Positions 44,863-53,761 of a stretch of DNA of 64,000 bases are shown here, piece by piece (the first letter of the stretch is position 1; each line of letters begins with the position of its first letter). Both the position numbers and the translations under genes were made by a program. This stretch comes from PWPR01 sp046542315. Its GTDB lineage: Bacteria; Bacillota; UBA994; PWPR01. The notes beneath the pieces were generated by a model. It had not been told where the DNA came from, did no database searches, and saw nothing but the letters and a program-made list of their open reading frames with translations. The stretch spans positions 26,447-90,446 of the forward strand of contig JBKHBO010000002.1 in the NCBI GenBank assembly GCA_046542315.1, written 5' to 3'.

Positions 44863-46485
44863 TTATAAATTATTGAAAACTACATTACCATCTGTTATGT
44901 TACACAAAACTTTAATTTCTTTAATCTCTTCATCAGAAATAGTTAAAATATCCTTATCTAAAACAATCATATCAGCTAGTTTATTAGGTTCTAATGAACC
45001 AACTTTTTCATCCATAAATGCTAACTTTGCACCATTGATAGTATACATTCTTATTGCATCTAGTCTCGTTACTACCTCATCATTACCTAAGCTTCTCCCT
45101 TGAGAAGTTTTTCTTGTTATTGCACTATATAAAACTAAAAAAGGATTATAATGAGCTGAAGTCATATCTGAATTTATAGCAACTAAGATACCATTTTTTT
45201 GGTAAGTATTTAATGGTTTAAACTGATATACTTTTTCTTTTGGAATTACATCAAAATATATGTCTCCTTCTACGTAAATAAATCCTGGTTGAGCCGAAAC
45301 TGCTATATTATTTTTATTCATTAACTCTAAGCTCTTTTCGCTGGGGAAATAACCATGAATTATATTGTGTCTAGCTTTAGGATTGTAGTTCTTACTTATT
45401 ACTTGATCAAATGTTTCGACAGCAATATCTTGTGCTTTTTCTCCACAGCAATGTATACCAATAGACCAATGATATTCTTGTGCAATTTTAAAATAGTCTG
45501 GAAGTTTATCTATGTCTAACCTTAATGGGATATCACTTGTAGACCCATCTAAGTATGGCTCATACATTAAAGCTGATTTACTACCCAGTCCTCCATCTAT
45601 AGCCATCTTAAGAGCACCTAGGTTTAGCCACTCATTACCAAAGCCATTAACTATTCCCATGTTTTTAACCATAGGAGTTAGGTCTTTGCCTTTTGCAGCG
45701 TATAAACCATTGTAGATAGGCATCATATTAATTCTAATATTTAACTCCTTCTTATCTAACAAATCTTGATAAGCATAACGTCTTAAAGTGGAAACACCAG
45801 GATCAATAATTGTTGTAATGCCATATTTTTGATATTCATCAAGGGCTCTTTTGATATCTTTTTGAGCTGATTCAACTGTTATTCCTGCTTGAGCCGATGG
45901 TATAATATCTCTTACCAAATTACCAGCTTCATTGTATAAAACACCTGTGGGTATTCCATTTTTATTGCGTGCAATACGTCCTCGCCATGGATCTGGTGTA
46001 TCTTTGTCAATTTCAGCAATTTCTAAAGCTTTACTATTAACAACTATTGCACCAAATAATCTTGATAAAACTACTGGATTTTTAGGAGAAACTTCATCAA
46101 GGTCCCATCTATTAGGTTCACGATATTCTTTAAACTGACTTTCTATCCAACCTCCACCAAATATCCATTCGCCTGGTTTAGCTGTTTTTACACTTTCAAG
46201 TACTCTCATTTGCATTTCCTTTATGGTTTTAGCTCCAAAAAGCATGACGCCAGCTAGAAGTTTGCCAGCAGATCCAGTGTGATTGTGTGAATCAACAATT
46301 CCAGGCAAGACAGTTTTTCCTTTTAAATCAATTAAAAGTGTATCTATAGTTTGATACTTTTTTAGCTTCTCAAATTCACCCGTATCGATTATTTTATTAT
46401 TCCTAATAGCTATAGCACTTACAATTGAATCATTTGAGTCTACAGTTACAATCTTACCATTGTACAAAATCTTAGTAGCATCCAT
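44863..46485 (-). CDS. YtcJ-like amidohydrolase (amidohydrolase 3 family)
   Basis: A 540-aa metal-dependent hydrolase of the PF07969 type. The metal-binding HxH is in IVDSHNHTG, with further conserved blocks GGGWIESQF, GIHCCGEKAQD, IIHGYFPS and INSDMTS, and a C-terminal SLEPNKLADMIVLD. Members hydrolyse N-formimino, N-acyl or related amides; the substrate cannot be assigned. There is no signal peptide. The ATG has AAGGAGG upstream on the minus strand. It is monocistronic and divergent from msrC. Confidence 0.87.
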   Translation of the reverse strand: MDATKILYNGKIVTVDSNDSIVSAIAIRNNKIIDTGEFEKLKKYQTIDTLLIDLKGKTVLPGIVDSHNHTGSAGKLLAGVMLFGAKTIKEMQMRVLESVKTAKPGEWIFGGGWIESQFKEYREPNRWDLDEVSPKNPVVLSRLFGAIVVNSKALEIAEIDKDTPDPWRGRIARNKNGIPTGVLYNEAGNLVRDIIPSAQAGITVESAQKDIKRALDEYQKYGITTIIDPGVSTLRRYAYQDLLDKKELNIRINMMPIYNGLYAAKGKDLTPMVKNMGIVNGFGNEWLNLGALKMAIDGGLGSKSALMYEPYLDGSTSDIPLRLDIDKLPDYFKIAQEYHWSIGIHCCGEKAQDIAVETFDQVISKNYNPKARHNIIHGYFPSEKSLELMNKNNIAVSAQPGFIYVEGDIYFDVIPKEKVYQFKPLNTYQKNGILVAINSDMTSAHYNPFLVLYSAITRKTSQGRSLGNDEVVTRLDAIRMYTINGAKLAFMDEKVGSLEPNKLADMIVLDKDILTISDEEIKEIKVLCNITDGNVVFNNL

Positions 46486-46496
46486 ATTGTTCCTCC

Positions 46497-46525
46497 TTGT
46501 TTAATAAAAATATTATAGTTATAAT
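46497..46525 (+). promoter_or_regulatory. Possible promoter of msrC
   Basis: TTGTTT 46497-46502 and a perfect -10 TATAAT 46520-46525 are separated by 17 bases. They lie about 35 bases upstream of the msrC start. Confidence 0.5.
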
Positions 46526-46558
46526 TAATAAGACAATTAAGGTTAGGGGGAGATTGAA

Positions 46559-47056
46559 ATGTTTAAAGTCAAAAATAAAAAGTTCAAAACTAAAAGTGAA
46601 TCATACTCATACTTAAACAACATATTAAATCATCTTATATCTGATGAACCAGATGCATTGGCAAATTTAGCTAATTCAGCAAGCTTATTTGGCCTCTTAA
46701 TAGATGAAATAAACTGGGCAGGCTTTTATTTGTTCAAAAACAATGAACTAGTTTTAGGACCCTTTTGGGGAAAACCTGCATGTACCCATATCGCTATAGG
46801 AGAAGGGGTATGTGGAAAAGCAGCCAAAGATCTTGAAGTCCAGATAGTTGATGATGTTGATGCGTTTCCAGGACACATAGCGTGTGACTCAGATTCAAAA
46901 TCGGAGATAGTTCTACCCATCATAGTAAACAATAAGTTAAAAGCAGTCTTAGATATTGATAGCCCAAAGCTTTCTAGATTTAACCAAGAAGATGCAAGCG
47001 GCTTAAAAGAGACAATTACTTTGTTAGAAAAGCTTAATTGGTCCCAATTAAGCTAA
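46559..47056 (+). CDS. msrC: Free methionine-R-sulfoxide reductase (GAF domain)
   Basis: Single-GAF-domain fRMsr that reduces free methionine-R-sulfoxide. The family's three catalytic or resolving cysteines are visible in KPACTHI, GEGVCGKA and HIACDS. WAGFYL and LDIDSP are typical. The length of 165 aa is standard. ATG 46559 follows AGGGGGAGAT. It is a single gene ending in its own terminator. Confidence 0.92.
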   Translation: MFKVKNKKFKTKSESYSYLNNILNHLISDEPDALANLANSASLFGLLIDEINWAGFYLFKNNELVLGPFWGKPACTHIAIGEGVCGKAAKDLEVQIVDDVDAFPGHIACDSDSKSEIVLPIIVNNKLKAVLDIDSPKLSRFNQEDASGLKETITLLEKLNWSQLS

Positions 47057-47062
47057 ATTATT

Positions 47063-47088
47063 AGGCACTTATGTGCCTTTTATATTTT
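47063..47088 (+). terminator. Terminator of msrC
   Basis: AGGCAC 47063-47068 pairs with GTGCCT 47073-47078 around loop TTAT, followed by a T-rich run. Confidence 0.75.
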
Positions 47089-47172
47089 ATTCTATAAAAA
47101 AGCAGTATTCCCTTTTAGAAAGAATATGTTTAATACAAAATACTTTAAAATGCTTCTTTATACTAACTACGC

Positions 47173-47201
47173 TTGACTAATAATCTAAACTCGTGTAGAT
47201 T
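47173..47201 (+). promoter_or_regulatory. Probable promoter and inverted repeat upstream of MATE gene
   Basis: TTGACT 47173-47178 and TAGATT 47196-47201 are 17 bases apart. AATCTA just after the -35 and the -10 itself (TAGATT) form an inverted repeat with an 8-base gap, a possible operator overlapping the core promoter. The ATG is about 44 bases downstream of the -10. Confidence 0.5.
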
Positions 47202-47244
47202 TTATAGGTAATTATTTTTGTAATCGAAATATAGGAGTTTTATA

Positions 47245-48609
47245 ATGAATAAAAGAGTAGATAAGTCTTTATTAACTGAGAGTGAAAATTTGAGAAAGAC
47301 AGTTTGGATTTTAGCATGGCCAGTAATAGTAGAAATGCTATTATTAACTTTGACAGGAATTGTTGATATGGCAATGGTTGGAAGATTAGGCCCTGCCTCA
47401 ATTGCAGCTGTAGGTCTAGGAAATCAATTTGTAATGCTAGCTACAACTGCCTTTGCAGCAATTAGGACAGGAACTACAGCTTTAGTTGCAAGACACATAG
47501 GAGCTAAAGATAACGAAGGGGCTCATTTGATTGCAAGACAGTCTGTTATATTAACTATTGCTTTAGCAGTTACTACAGTAATAAGTTTTTACTTTTTGGC
47601 TGAATGGGGCTTGCGCCTATTAGGTGCAGAACAAGAAGTAATTGAGCTAGGAATTTGGTATATAAGATTAAGAACATTCGGTTTAGCTTTCCACTTTTTC
47701 ACTATGATATTTACTAGTATGTTACGTGGTAGTGGTGATACAAAGACACCTATGGTAGTCAATATAGTTATAAATATTGTAAACCCAATATTAAACTATG
47801 GTTTTATCTTTGGAAAATTCGGTCTACCACAATTAGGAGTAGCAGGTGCAGCTTTGGCTACAACTCTTGCTCATGTCGTTGGATTCATTATAATAACAAG
47901 AGTAATATTAAACGGTAAAAGTATTATTAAATTAACTCTTAAAGACGATTATAGTTATGATAAAGCTTCAGTAAAAAGAATTTTAAATATTGGTATTCCT
48001 GCTATGGTAGAATCCGTAGCAATGAGAATTGCTCAAATTATTTTCACAATGATTTTGACTTCTTTAGGAACTGTAACTTATGCAGCACATCAAGTGGCAA
48101 TTAGAGCAGAATCTTTGTCATTTATGCCTGGATGGGGCTTTGGAGTTGCTGCAACAACTTTGATTGGACAAAACTTAGGAGCTAAGCAACTTGAAAGAGC
48201 AGAGAAGAGTGGTTATATAGCCAGAAACATGGCTTTAGCAGTAGCTTTTACAATGGGTGTGTTATTCTTTATATTCCCACAGCATTTTGTGAGAATATTT
48301 ACTGATGATCCTGGAGTAATAGAACAAGGTGCAAAGGCATTAAGGTTGATAGCTTTGGCACAACCCTCAATTGCTATTAATTTAGTTTTATCGGGTGCTT
48401 TAAGAGGCGCAGGGGATACTCGATGGGTAACTTATATAACAGCTTCTTCAGTTTGGGTAGTAAGGTTAACAATTGCAGCCTTTTGTGTTTTCGTTTTGGA
48501 AATGGGAATAATAGGCGCTTGGCTTGGTATGTTATTTGACATTGTTGTAAGATCAATAATGTTTAGCATTAGATATGCAAAAGGTAAATGGAAATATCTT
48601 AAAGTTTAG
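47245..48609 (+). CDS. MATE family efflux transporter
   Basis: Cation-coupled multidrug/toxin exporter with about 12 helices in 454 aa and two internal halves. Signatures are LTLTGIVDMAMVGRLGP, RGSGDTKTPM in the first half and LRGAGDTRWV in the second. It belongs to the NorM/DinF-like bacterial branch; the substrate is unknown. The start ATG follows ATAGGAG. It is a single-gene unit with its own promoter and terminator. Confidence 0.92.
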   Translation: MNKRVDKSLLTESENLRKTVWILAWPVIVEMLLLTLTGIVDMAMVGRLGPASIAAVGLGNQFVMLATTAFAAIRTGTTALVARHIGAKDNEGAHLIARQSVILTIALAVTTVISFYFLAEWGLRLLGAEQEVIELGIWYIRLRTFGLAFHFFTMIFTSMLRGSGDTKTPMVVNIVINIVNPILNYGFIFGKFGLPQLGVAGAALATTLAHVVGFIIITRVILNGKSIIKLTLKDDYSYDKASVKRILNIGIPAMVESVAMRIAQIIFTMILTSLGTVTYAAHQVAIRAESLSFMPGWGFGVAATTLIGQNLGAKQLERAEKSGYIARNMALAVAFTMGVLFFIFPQHFVRIFTDDPGVIEQGAKALRLIALAQPSIAINLVLSGALRGAGDTRWVTYITASSVWVVRLTIAAFCVFVLEMGIIGAWLGMLFDIVVRSIMFSIRYAKGKWKYLKV

Positions 48610-48611
48610 AT

Positions 48612-48646
48612 AAATGAGTCAGCTTGATGCTGACTCATTTTTTATT
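48612..48646 (+). terminator. Terminator of MATE gene
   Basis: AAATGAGTCAGC 48612-48623 pairs perfectly with GCTGACTCATTT 48629-48640 around loop TTGAT, followed by T-rich sequence. The stem begins 2 bases after the stop codon. Confidence 0.85.
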
Positions 48647-48767
48647 GTACTAAAAATGTGTTAAAATATATATGTGAGTATTTTATAAATTACACAATTT
48701 TATAAATATTCAAACATCAAAAATAATAATTAAATATTATATAATTAGCTTTAAAGGAGGATTTTTT

Positions 48768-51131
48768 GTGTACCTAGATGAACTGAATAAGGAGCAACGA
48801 GAAGCAGTAGTTTACGACAAAGGACCACTATTAATTTTGGCGGGGGCTGGAAGTGGCAAAACAAGAACTATCATATACCGTGTTGCACATCTAATAAAAC
48901 AAGGTGTTTCTCCGTATGAAATTTTAGTAATGACTTTTACTAATAAAGCAGCTAATGAAATGAAAGAAAGAATTCGAGGCATACTTGACTTAAAATTTCC
49001 AGGTATGTGGATAGGTACATTTCACAGCATTTGTCTAAGAATATTACAACAAGAATCTCAACATATTGGTTACATGAATCCTTTTACTATATATAGTCAA
49101 GCCAATCAAAAAACAGTTATAAAACAATGTATTAAAGATCTTAATTTAGATCAGAACAAATACAAAGTTAAAACATTTTTATCTGCTATAAGTAGTGCTA
49201 AAAATGATTTAGAGACTTATCAAAAGTTTTTAGATAGCGATAAACCATTTGATAACACAATAGGTGAAGTGTATAGGTTATATCAAAAGAAGCTTAAACA
49301 AAATAATGCAATGGATTTTGGCGACTTAATTATGAATACAGTAAAATTATTCAAAGAAAATAAGAATATTTTAGAAAGGTATCAAGAAAAGTTTAAACAT
49401 ATTCTGATAGATGAATATCAAGATACAAATAGAGCACAATACGTATTAGTAAATCTTTTAACCCAAAGAAACAGGAATATTTGTGTTGTTGGAGATGATG
49501 ACCAAAGTATTTATGGATGGAGAGGTGCCGATTTAAATAATATTTTGGACTTTGAAAATGATTTTCAAGATGTTAAAATAATCAGACTTGAACAAAATTA
49601 TAGATCAACCTCTAATATTTTGAATGCAGCTAACTCTGTTATTGACAATAACTGTTATCGCAAAGCTAAAGAGTTGTGGACAGATAAAGGGCAGGGAGAG
49701 AAAGTGCATTATTATCAAGCCAATGATGAAGAGGAAGAAGCATATTTTGTTTTAAAAATGATTAAGGAACTAAATATTACAAAAGATTATGAATGGAAAG
49801 ACGTTGCAATACTATATAGAACTCATGCTCAGTCACGCCCTATAGAGGATGCTTTTATATACCATAACATTCCTTATAAAATATATGGCGGAGTTAGGTT
49901 TTATGATAGAAAAGAAATCCAAGATATTTTAGCATACGCTAACATTGTAGTTAATCCACATGATAATACAAGATTACAAAGAATAATAAATGTGCCTAGA
50001 AGAGGCATTGGAGATAGAACATTTGAAAGGTTGTCAAATTATGCTGATGAACATAATTTGAGCCTCTACCAAGCAAGTGAAAAAACTGAGGATATTGAAA
50101 CCCTATCTTCAACTTACAAAAATAAAATAAATCATTTCAGAGATTTAATTGAAGGATTAAGAGATTATGAAGAAAAAAACCCAGTTCATGAAGTAATTAG
50201 CGAAATAGCAATAAAAAGTGGCTATGAGGCTGACTTAGCAGAATTAAAGAAAAAGAATAATGTTGAAGCAGAAACTAGATTAGAAAATATCTCAGAACTC
50301 ATTAATGTTGCAAAACAATTCTCTGATTTAAATCCAGATGGTGGTTTAAAAGAGTTCCTCAACAGCATAGCATTAGAAACTGATGTTGATAGCTATGAGG
50401 AGGAGGAAGACAGTGTAACACTTATGACTTTACATTCAGCCAAAGGCTTGGAATTTAAGGTTGTATTCATAGTTGGTTTAGAAGAAGGGCTTTTTCCTAG
50501 TAATAAATTTAATGACAATGCGGAAGAGGATTTAGAGGAAGAAAGAAGATTATGTTATGTAGGTATGACTAGAGCTCAAGAAGAGTTATACTTGAGTTTT
50601 GCAAGATCTAGAAGACAATATGGTGAAATGAATTATAACACTCCTTCAAGATTCCTAAAAGAAATTCCAGAAGAATATATAGAAGTTTTAAATGAAGATG
50701 ACCAAACAGAATCAGGACGAATCAAAGAATATAATACAATTATTGAGAGTGATAATCCCTATAACATAGGAGATAAGGTAGAGCATGAAAAACTAGGAAT
50801 AGGAATTGTATTAGAGGTTGATGAGAATCTAATCAAAGTTGATTTTCTACAAAGTGGAACAAGAAAACTTGCAACAGAATTTGCTCCACTAAGACTTATA
50901 AAGAATGATGAGATTACTGATTCTATGAGGAATATTGCTCCAGGTAAAAAACTAAGAGAATTGGATAATGTAAATGGAGACAATGTTTTAAATATTGGAG
51001 ATATTGTTGAGCATAACCATTTTGGTGTTGGTGAAGTTCTTAATTTAGAAGGAGAATTTATTACAATAGACTTTAAGAAAGTTGGTAAAAAGATGCTTTC
51101 TATTGAGTTTGTTGAGTTAAGAAAGGTTTAA
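48768..51131 (+). CDS. pcrA: ATP-dependent DNA helicase PcrA/UvrD
   Basis: SF1A 3'-5' helicase for nucleotide excision repair, replication conflict resolution and RecA displacement. The Walker A AGAGSGKTRT is near residue 26, DEYQDTN is the Walker B region, and QSIYGWRGAD and VMTLHSAKGLE-type blocks (here LMTLHSAKGLEF) are present. The C-terminus carries two tandem copies of a Tudor-like module (YNIGDKVEHEKLGIG near residue 664 and LNIGDIVEHNHFGVG near 743); one copy is the usual number. The GTG start follows AAAGGAGG. It is followed by ligA, a classic pairing. Confidence 0.95.
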   Translation: MYLDELNKEQREAVVYDKGPLLILAGAGSGKTRTIIYRVAHLIKQGVSPYEILVMTFTNKAANEMKERIRGILDLKFPGMWIGTFHSICLRILQQESQHIGYMNPFTIYSQANQKTVIKQCIKDLNLDQNKYKVKTFLSAISSAKNDLETYQKFLDSDKPFDNTIGEVYRLYQKKLKQNNAMDFGDLIMNTVKLFKENKNILERYQEKFKHILIDEYQDTNRAQYVLVNLLTQRNRNICVVGDDDQSIYGWRGADLNNILDFENDFQDVKIIRLEQNYRSTSNILNAANSVIDNNCYRKAKELWTDKGQGEKVHYYQANDEEEEAYFVLKMIKELNITKDYEWKDVAILYRTHAQSRPIEDAFIYHNIPYKIYGGVRFYDRKEIQDILAYANIVVNPHDNTRLQRIINVPRRGIGDRTFERLSNYADEHNLSLYQASEKTEDIETLSSTYKNKINHFRDLIEGLRDYEEKNPVHEVISEIAIKSGYEADLAELKKKNNVEAETRLENISELINVAKQFSDLNPDGGLKEFLNSIALETDVDSYEEEEDSVTLMTLHSAKGLEFKVVFIVGLEEGLFPSNKFNDNAEEDLEEERRLCYVGMTRAQEELYLSFARSRRQYGEMNYNTPSRFLKEIPEEYIEVLNEDDQTESGRIKEYNTIIESDNPYNIGDKVEHEKLGIGIVLEVDENLIKVDFLQSGTRKLATEFAPLRLIKNDEITDSMRNIAPGKKLRELDNVNGDNVLNIGDIVEHNHFGVGEVLNLEGEFITIDFKKVGKKMLSIEFVELRKV

Positions 51132-51136
51132 GATGT

Positions 51137-53116
51137 ATGAATGATATTGAGAAAAAAATTGATAAAATTATAGAAACATTAAACCAGTATACCTATGAGT
51201 ATTATGTGTTAGACGAACCTAGTGTTTCTGATAGTATCTATGATAGTTTATTGAATGAATTGAAAGAATTAGAAGAAAAATATCCAGAATTTATTAAGCC
51301 ATATTCTCCTACTCAAAGAGTAGGAGATGAACCAGCTGATGAGTTTAAAAAAGTAGAACACAAGTATGGGATGTTAAGTTTAGACAACGCTTTTAGTGAA
51401 AGTGATATAAAAAACTTTTATCAAAAGATGCAAGAAGAAACTGGGAGAGATTCACCAGAAATACTTATAGAATATAAGTATGATGGACTAGCTGTGTCAA
51501 TTGTATATGAAAATGGCATTTTAGTTAGAGCTGCAACGAGAGGTAATGGAGTAGTTGGAGAGGAAATCACCCAAAATATAAAAGCTATCAATTCAGTTCC
51601 ATTAAAACTAAACAGTTTAGAAAACATTGATGTAAGAGGTGAAGTTCTTATGCCTAATTCTTCTTTTAATGATCTAAATAAAAGGAGAGAAGAGGAAGGC
51701 AATAAGCTCTTTGCTAATCCACGAAATGCTGCAGCAGGAACTTTAAGACAATTGGACTCTAAAGTAGTTGCTAGTAGACAATTGGATTGCTTTATGTATG
51801 ACTATATGCCTAAAGAGAAAAGCTTGACTCAAGATGAAGTTCTTAAATACCTTAATAAGCTAGGTTTTAAAATAAATATGGATTATAAAATATTTAATAG
51901 CGTTGATAGCATATTAAACTACATTGAGGAAGTTAGTGTGCAAAGATCTAATCTCCCTTACATGATAGATGGATTAGTTTTGAAATTGAATAGTATTGAA
52001 TATAGAGAAAAGATTGGGTATACAATTCATCATCCTAAATGGGCTGTTGCCTACAAATTTCCTGCAGAAGAAGCAACAACTCAACTAATTGATGTTGAAT
52101 TAAATGTAGGAAGAACAGGAATGATGACTGCTACTGCTATTTTTAAACCAGTAGAATTAGCAGGAACTGTAGTAAAAAGAGCTACTCTGCATAATGAAGA
52201 ATATATAATTGAAAAGGACATTCGTATTGGAGATTATGTTGTGGTGAAAAAAGCAGGGGACATTATTCCACAAATAGAGAAAGTTTTAGTAGAAATGAGA
52301 GATGGAAGTGAGAGAAAATTTAGATTTCCTGACACTTGTCCTTTTTGTGGTAGTGATGTTATTAGATCAAGTGAAGAAGTAGCAATTAGATGTTCAAATA
52401 TTTTATGTCCATCACGAGTTAAAGAACAATTAATTTATTATGTATCAAAAGCAGCAATGGATATAAGTGGTCTTGGACAATCACAAATAGAAATGCTATA
52501 TGAAAAGAAATTAATAAAAGATCCAGCGGATTTATATGCATTGAACAAAGATGAACTGATAAAATTAGAAAGAATAGCTGAAAAGTCTGCTGCAAAAATA
52601 ATAAGTGCAATTAATGAGAGTAAAAACAACTCGCTTGAAAAGCTTATAGCAGCTTTGGGAATTCCAAATGTTGGAAAAAAATTGTCAACTATTTTAGCTA
52701 TGAAATTTAAGACTATGGATAACTTAGCAAATGCGACAGTTGATGAACTAACTAAAATTAATGATATAGGCGATGTAGTTGCTAATGCTATTGTAGATTA
52801 TTTTGAAGATGAAAAGTCTGAAAAATTACTCACAAAGCTGAAAGATAACCAAGTCAATATGAAATATATTGATAGAAATAGAAGTAATGAACTACAGGGA
52901 CTAACAATTGTAGTCACAGGTTCATTAGAGCAATATACGCGTGGTGAAATTAAAACACTTTTAGAAAACCATGGGGCAAAAGTCACTAGCTCAGTGTCTG
53001 GTAATACGGATATTCTTTTGGCTGGTGAAAATGCAGGGAGTAAATTAGATAAGGCTAGAGATTTAGGTATTAGAATAATCTCAGAAGAAGAGCTAAATGA
53101 ATTGATTAAAAATTGA
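51137..53116 (+). CDS. ligA: NAD-dependent DNA ligase
   Basis: Seals nicks in replication and repair using NAD. The adenylated lysine is K114 in EYKYDGLA. An N-terminal NMN-binding Ia domain precedes it. The OB domain, a four-cysteine zinc finger (CPFC, then CSNILC), a helix-hairpin-helix region and a C-terminal BRCT domain (LTIVVTGSLEQYTRGEI) follow. The length of 659 aa is normal. It starts 5 bases after pcrA. Confidence 0.97.
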   Translation: MNDIEKKIDKIIETLNQYTYEYYVLDEPSVSDSIYDSLLNELKELEEKYPEFIKPYSPTQRVGDEPADEFKKVEHKYGMLSLDNAFSESDIKNFYQKMQEETGRDSPEILIEYKYDGLAVSIVYENGILVRAATRGNGVVGEEITQNIKAINSVPLKLNSLENIDVRGEVLMPNSSFNDLNKRREEEGNKLFANPRNAAAGTLRQLDSKVVASRQLDCFMYDYMPKEKSLTQDEVLKYLNKLGFKINMDYKIFNSVDSILNYIEEVSVQRSNLPYMIDGLVLKLNSIEYREKIGYTIHHPKWAVAYKFPAEEATTQLIDVELNVGRTGMMTATAIFKPVELAGTVVKRATLHNEEYIIEKDIRIGDYVVVKKAGDIIPQIEKVLVEMRDGSERKFRFPDTCPFCGSDVIRSSEEVAIRCSNILCPSRVKEQLIYYVSKAAMDISGLGQSQIEMLYEKKLIKDPADLYALNKDELIKLERIAEKSAAKIISAINESKNNSLEKLIAALGIPNVGKKLSTILAMKFKTMDNLANATVDELTKINDIGDVVANAIVDYFEDEKSEKLLTKLKDNQVNMKYIDRNRSNELQGLTIVVTGSLEQYTRGEIKTLLENHGAKVTSSVSGNTDILLAGENAGSKLDKARDLGIRIISEEELNELIKN

Positions 53117-53129
53117 TGGAGGAACACAA

Positions 53130-53747
53130 ATGTCAGATGTATTGAATCAAAAAGAGAGATACGATCAGTTGATAGACCAACTGACAGAACTAGAGATAAA
53201 GTACAGCGACTTAATTGAAAATGAACATGAAGAAAGTTTAGATTCAAGATTAAGTATATTATTGAAAGATATTGAAGCGGTTAAAAAGGAACTACTTGAA
53301 TTAGATGGTATACGCCAAAAATATCAAAATATGCTCGATGAAAAAGAAAAACAATTGAGAGAAAGTGGTGAATCTAAAGAATATTTGATAGGATATGATA
53401 AAGTAGAAAGTGAACTAAATGAGGAAATTGAGTCACTACAAGAGATACTTCAAAAACATACAGAAATTATTTTAAATTTTGAGAAAGTTCTAAAAAATAA
53501 AGTCCCAAACAATATTAATGAAGATTTGAAAATGCATCAACAGTTAATAAATGCATTAACACAATACAATATTGAAATTGAAAAAAACTTAGAATATTCA
53601 GATGAAGAAGTAAAGAATTGGAAAACATTGCAGTCTTTATATGATACAAAAGACATGATAGACTCTTCTATTAACAGCCTAATTGAAAAAAAGATTGAAT
53701 TAAAAAATATAAAAGATGTATATATTGAAGATAAAGTAAAGGAGTAG
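53130..53747 (+). CDS. Unknown coiled-coil protein
   Basis: No family recognised. The 205-aa product is almost entirely charged and helical, with long runs of E, K, L and I heptads from about residue 5 to 110 and 130 to 200. It has no membrane segment, no cysteine and almost no aromatic-rich core. It follows ligA by 13 bases with GGAGGAAC upstream, so it is probably cotranscribed with pcrA-ligA. Its stop codon lies inside the shared terminator with tex. It may be a structural or DNA-repair accessory protein, but this is only inferred from position. Confidence 0.65.
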   Translation: MSDVLNQKERYDQLIDQLTELEIKYSDLIENEHEESLDSRLSILLKDIEAVKKELLELDGIRQKYQNMLDEKEKQLRESGESKEYLIGYDKVESELNEEIESLQEILQKHTEIILNFEKVLKNKVPNNINEDLKMHQQLINALTQYNIEIEKNLEYSDEEVKNWKTLQSLYDTKDMIDSSINSLIEKKIELKNIKDVYIEDKVKE

Positions 53748-53761
53748 AATTATTCTACTCC
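53741..53761. terminator. Hairpin shared by the coiled-coil gene and tex
   Basis: GGAGTAGAA 53741-53749 pairs with TTCTACTCC 53753-53761, loop TTA. It contains the stop codon of the plus-strand gene and abuts the tex stop. U tracts on both sides are imperfect, so termination may be partial. Confidence 0.55.
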
